From the NCBI GenBank assembly GCA_028278645.1, contig JANQDZ010000007.1, positions 42,155 through 106,154 on the forward strand: 64,000 nucleotides of DNA. The letters are read 5' to 3'. The position numbers were made by a program, and so were the translations under genes. Source of the stretch: Longimicrobiales bacterium. GTDB taxonomy: Bacteria; Gemmatimonadota; Gemmatimonadetes; Longimicrobiales; Gaopeijiaceae. Below are positions 61,431 to 64,000 of this stretch, one piece after another (within the stretch, counting starts at the first letter, position 1; every line of letters begins with the position of its first letter). Below the pieces are notes generated by a model. It saw nothing but the letters and a program-made list of their open reading frames with translations, did no database searches and was not told the origin of the DNA.

Positions 61431-62885
61431 ATGACCTTTGTCGCCGACCTGGAGCCAAAAGCTCTCTGGGCACATTTCGACCAGATCCTCACGATCCCCA
61501 GGGGTTCTAAGGAGGAGGACCAGATTCGGGCCTTCGTCGTTTCGGTGGCCGAACGGAACGGCCTCGAAACCCTGGTCGACGGAACCGGGAACGTTGTGGT
61601 GAAGAAACCCGGGACTCCCGGGAAGGAAAACGCTCCCGCCGTCATCCTTCAGAGCCATCTGGACATGGTCAACGAGAAGAACTCCGATGTCGACCATGAT
61701 TTCGATACTGATCCCATCCGCCCTGTCATGGACGACGAATACCTGAAGGCGGACGGCACGACCCTGGGGTCCGACAACGGGATCGGCGTCGCTGCTATGC
61801 TGGCAATCCTCGAGGCGACCGACCTGGACCACGGTCCCCTGGAATTCCTTTTCACCATCGATGAGGAAACGGGCCTGACCGGAGCCGGGGGCCTGGACCC
61901 ATCGATGCTGGACGGGAGAACGCTCCTGAACCTGGACTCGGAGGAAGAAGGCACGGTGACGGTCGGATGCGCCGGAGGGGCTGACACCACGGTCCGTCTG
62001 GCCCTGGACACCATCCCGGCCCCAGAGAACTGCGTCACTCTCAAGCTGAGCCTGGAGGGTCTAAGAGGTGGACATTCGGGAATCGACATCCACCTCCAAA
62101 GGGGGAACGCGGTCCAACTTCTCGGGCGGATGATCCATGGGATCTCCCACGGCACGCCAGGCTTCCTGGCCGGTTTCCAGGGAGGGAATAAGCACAACGC
62201 CATTCCCCGGGAAGCCTGGGCCACCGTGATGGTGCCGGAGGACCAGGTCGAGGTATTCACGGAAGCGATCGTAACCCAGTACGAGGCTGTGAAGGGTGAG
62301 TATGCCACGGTGGAGCCGAACATGGACTTCACCATCACCGAGGCTCCCGCTCCGTCAGAGGTCTGGACCACCTTCTGCTCATGGGACGTGTTGAATCTCC
62401 TGGTGGCCCTGCCCCACGGAGTGGTGGCCATGAGCCAGGATATCGAGGGTCTGGTGGAAACCAGCACCAACCTCGCCGCCGCGAAGTCGGAGGGGGACCT
62501 ACTTACCGTCCTCATGAGCTCCCGATCGTCGGTGGCCACAGCTTTGGACTGGATCCGGCAGAAGATCAGGGCCGTGGCTGGCCAAGCTGACGCCAAGGTG
62601 GACGAACACGACGGGTACCCAGGATGGAAGCCGAACCTGGATTCCAGGATTCTCCAGGTAGTGAAATCCGTCCACACGCGCGTCCTCGGGAACAATCCCC
62701 ATGTCGAAGCGGTCCACGCCGGACTGGAGTGCGGGATAATTGGAGAGATGGTCCCCGGCATGGACATGATCTCCTTCGGCCCCCAGATCGAGTTCCCCCA
62801 TTCTCCCGATGAACGAGTGAAGGTGGACTCGGTTGGCCGGTTCTATGACCTCCTGACCGCCGTTCTGGAGGAATCAGCCAGCTGA
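61431..62885 (+). CDS. pepD: M20 aminoacyl-histidine dipeptidase PepD
   Basis: 484 residues, the usual PepD length. Metal site motifs are ILQSHLDMVNEK, GTTLGSDNGIGVAAML and FTIDEETGLTGAGGLD; the later ligand regions are LRGGHSGIDIHLQRGN and AVHAGLECGIIGEM. It cleaves Xaa-His and other dipeptides, with two zinc ions, in the cytosol. AAGGAGAAGAGG precedes the ATG. The divergent OPT transporter suggests a take-up-and-cleave pair for peptides. Confidence 0.95.
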   Translation: MTFVADLEPKALWAHFDQILTIPRGSKEEDQIRAFVVSVAERNGLETLVDGTGNVVVKKPGTPGKENAPAVILQSHLDMVNEKNSDVDHDFDTDPIRPVMDDEYLKADGTTLGSDNGIGVAAMLAILEATDLDHGPLEFLFTIDEETGLTGAGGLDPSMLDGRTLLNLDSEEEGTVTVGCAGGADTTVRLALDTIPAPENCVTLKLSLEGLRGGHSGIDIHLQRGNAVQLLGRMIHGISHGTPGFLAGFQGGNKHNAIPREAWATVMVPEDQVEVFTEAIVTQYEAVKGEYATVEPNMDFTITEAPAPSEVWTTFCSWDVLNLLVALPHGVVAMSQDIEGLVETSTNLAAAKSEGDLLTVLMSSRSSVATALDWIRQKIRAVAGQADAKVDEHDGYPGWKPNLDSRILQVVKSVHTRVLGNNPHVEAVHAGLECGIIGEMVPGMDMISFGPQIEFPHSPDERVKVDSVGRFYDLLTAVLEESAS

Positions 62886-62937
62886 CGAGAGGAGCCGGAA
62901 GCGGGGTAACCCCTCCGTCCCGGTGGAGGCGTGAATC

Positions 62938-63966
62938 ATGAGAGCCATGGTCCTGGACGCACTGGGCCCAATGGAGGAGGGATCCTCCCCCCTTCGCCTC
63001 GCCACCCTTCCCGATCCGGATCCAGGAGAGGGAGAGCTCCTGGTCCGGGTGGTGACGTCCGGTGTTTGCCACACAGAATTGGACGAAATCGAAGGGCGGA
63101 CCCCTCCTCCCTCCCTTCCGGTGGTGTTGGGCCATCAGGTGGTGGGCGTGGTGGAGGGAAGAGGATCCGGAGCGGGGCGGTTCCAGATGGGAGATCGGGT
63201 CGGCGTGGCGTGGATCTTCGACTCGTGCGGCCAATGCACCCACTGCAAAGTCGGTAACGAGAACCTCTGTCAGGACTTCCGAGCCACTGGAAGGGACGTA
63301 AACGGTGGGTATGCCGAGTACCTCACCGTACCCGAGTCGTCGGCCTTCCGGATCCCGGAGGCCTTCACCGATGCTGAAGCCGCACCCCTTCTCTGCGCCG
63401 GAGCCATAGGCTACCGCTCCTTCAACCTCACCAACATCCGAAACGGCCAGCCTTTGGGGCTCACAGGGTTCGGAGCGTCAGGTCACCTCGTTCTGAAGAT
63501 GGTTCGGCACACCTGCCCGGATACGGAGGTGTTTGTTTTCGCGCGAAGCGAATCGGAACGACGGTTCGCTCTGGAATTGGGTGCCACCTGGAGCGGTGAC
63601 ACGGCTGATCGTGCCCCGACAGGATTGGCGGCAATCATCGACACCACCCCGGTCTGGGGACCTGTCCTGGAAGGACTCAGGAATCTCGCACCCGGCGGGA
63701 GGCTGGTGATCAACGCCATTCGAAAGGAAGATCACGACAAAGAGGTCCTCCTGGACTTGGACTATGCGAACGACCTTTGGATGGAACGAGAGATCAAGAG
63801 TGTCGCCAACGTGGCCCGAAGTGACGTGGCCGAATTCCTGGAGCTTGCCGGAAAAATCCCCATTCGTCCAGAGGTTCAGGAGTACCCATTGGAGGACGCC
63901 AACCTTGCACTCCAGGAGCTGAAGTCCCGGAAGATCAGGGGTGCCAAGGTTTTGCGGATTAGCTGA
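62938..63966 (+). CDS. zinc-dependent alcohol dehydrogenase (MDR family)
   Basis: 342 residues. Catalytic zinc ligands are Cys in SGVCHTELDEIEG, His in VLGHQVVGVVEG and Cys in PLLCAGAIGYRS. The structural zinc loop is SCGQCTHCKVGNENLC. The nucleotide-binding turn reads GLTGFGASGHLVLKM. The GHQ in place of GHE is usual in the AdhA-like group of this family. It oxidises or reduces alcohols and aldehydes with NAD(P); the substrate is unknown. It starts 52 bp after pepD on the same strand. Confidence 0.92.
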   Translation: MRAMVLDALGPMEEGSSPLRLATLPDPDPGEGELLVRVVTSGVCHTELDEIEGRTPPPSLPVVLGHQVVGVVEGRGSGAGRFQMGDRVGVAWIFDSCGQCTHCKVGNENLCQDFRATGRDVNGGYAEYLTVPESSAFRIPEAFTDAEAAPLLCAGAIGYRSFNLTNIRNGQPLGLTGFGASGHLVLKMVRHTCPDTEVFVFARSESERRFALELGATWSGDTADRAPTGLAAIIDTTPVWGPVLEGLRNLAPGGRLVINAIRKEDHDKEVLLDLDYANDLWMEREIKSVANVARSDVAEFLELAGKIPIRPEVQEYPLEDANLALQELKSRKIRGAKVLRIS

Positions 63967-64000
63967 AAAACCTCGGACCTCTCCTGGCCCCCAACCCACC

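Noticed and set aside
1..64000. CRISPR arrays, insertion sequences, integrase or attachment sites
   Set aside because: No regularly spaced direct repeats, transposase or integrase motifs, or flanking target duplications were seen.

Overview
The window is a GC-rich, densely coded stretch of bacterial chromosome. It holds about 50 protein genes, many in overlapping (ATGA, TGATG, GTGA, TTGA) operons. I see no tRNA, rRNA, CRISPR array, insertion sequence, integrase or phage gene. Gene content is typical of Gemmatimonadota-like bacteria: a DUF5916-type barrel, large exported S9, tricorn/S41 and gamma-glutamyltransferase-like enzymes, an ADOP-type MacB/FtsX permease, PadR plus HAAS proteins, and a Tad pilus locus with a sigma-54 activator. 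That assignment is inference from gene content. A sodium:neurotransmitter-type symporter, a cation-chloride cotransporter homologue, a CLC protein and a lactate permease would fit a saline habitat.

Region by region. 1-2.8 kb: the end of an outer-membrane barrel gene, a strong hairpin, then a leftward four-gene operon (PadR, a HAAS membrane protein, two short MotA/TolQ/ExbB-like proteins) behind an AT-rich palindrome. 2.8-11.2 kb: rightward DUF5916 protein, class-V PLP enzyme, sodium symporter, the decayed remains of a YCF48/BNR-type propeller gene, a DPP-IV-like peptidase and an exported tandem rhodanese. 11.3-22.0 kb: a leftward Tad pilus operon (flp, cpaA, cpaB, cpaC, cpaE, cpaF, tadB, tadC) followed by DUF192, a MoxR-like AAA ATPase, a coiled-coil/beta-repeat protein and a small membrane protein. 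22.3-25.6 kb: an NtrC-type regulator and histidine kinase that probably serve it. 25.9-38.8 kb: small orphan proteins, transporters, a GGT-like enzyme, a two-subunit TPP decarboxylase and a PpsR-like kinase/phosphorylase. 38.9-47.9 kb: DinB, then a membrane-sugar cluster (LPG-synthase-like flippase domain, ArnC/GtrB-like GT2, ArnT-like GT39, PAP2) leading into an FAD oxidase and a PhoD-like lipoprotein. 47.9-64 kb: a lipoprotein, tricorn-like protease, Cache-only sensor, long-form GuaA, pseudopilin pair, ADOP permease, PqqD-like protein, OPT peptide transporter, PepD and a zinc alcohol dehydrogenase.

The recurrent theme is peptide use: exported S9, S41 and GGT-like enzymes, OPT uptake, cytosolic PepD and a PLP enzyme. 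The items most worth a second look are the four genes at the 3' end of the Tad operon, including a protein with an exact 23-residue repeat; the PadR/HAAS/ExbB-like operon; the eukaryote-like long GMP synthase; the internally deleted propeller relic; and a stand-alone PqqD-like protein beside a peptide transporter.
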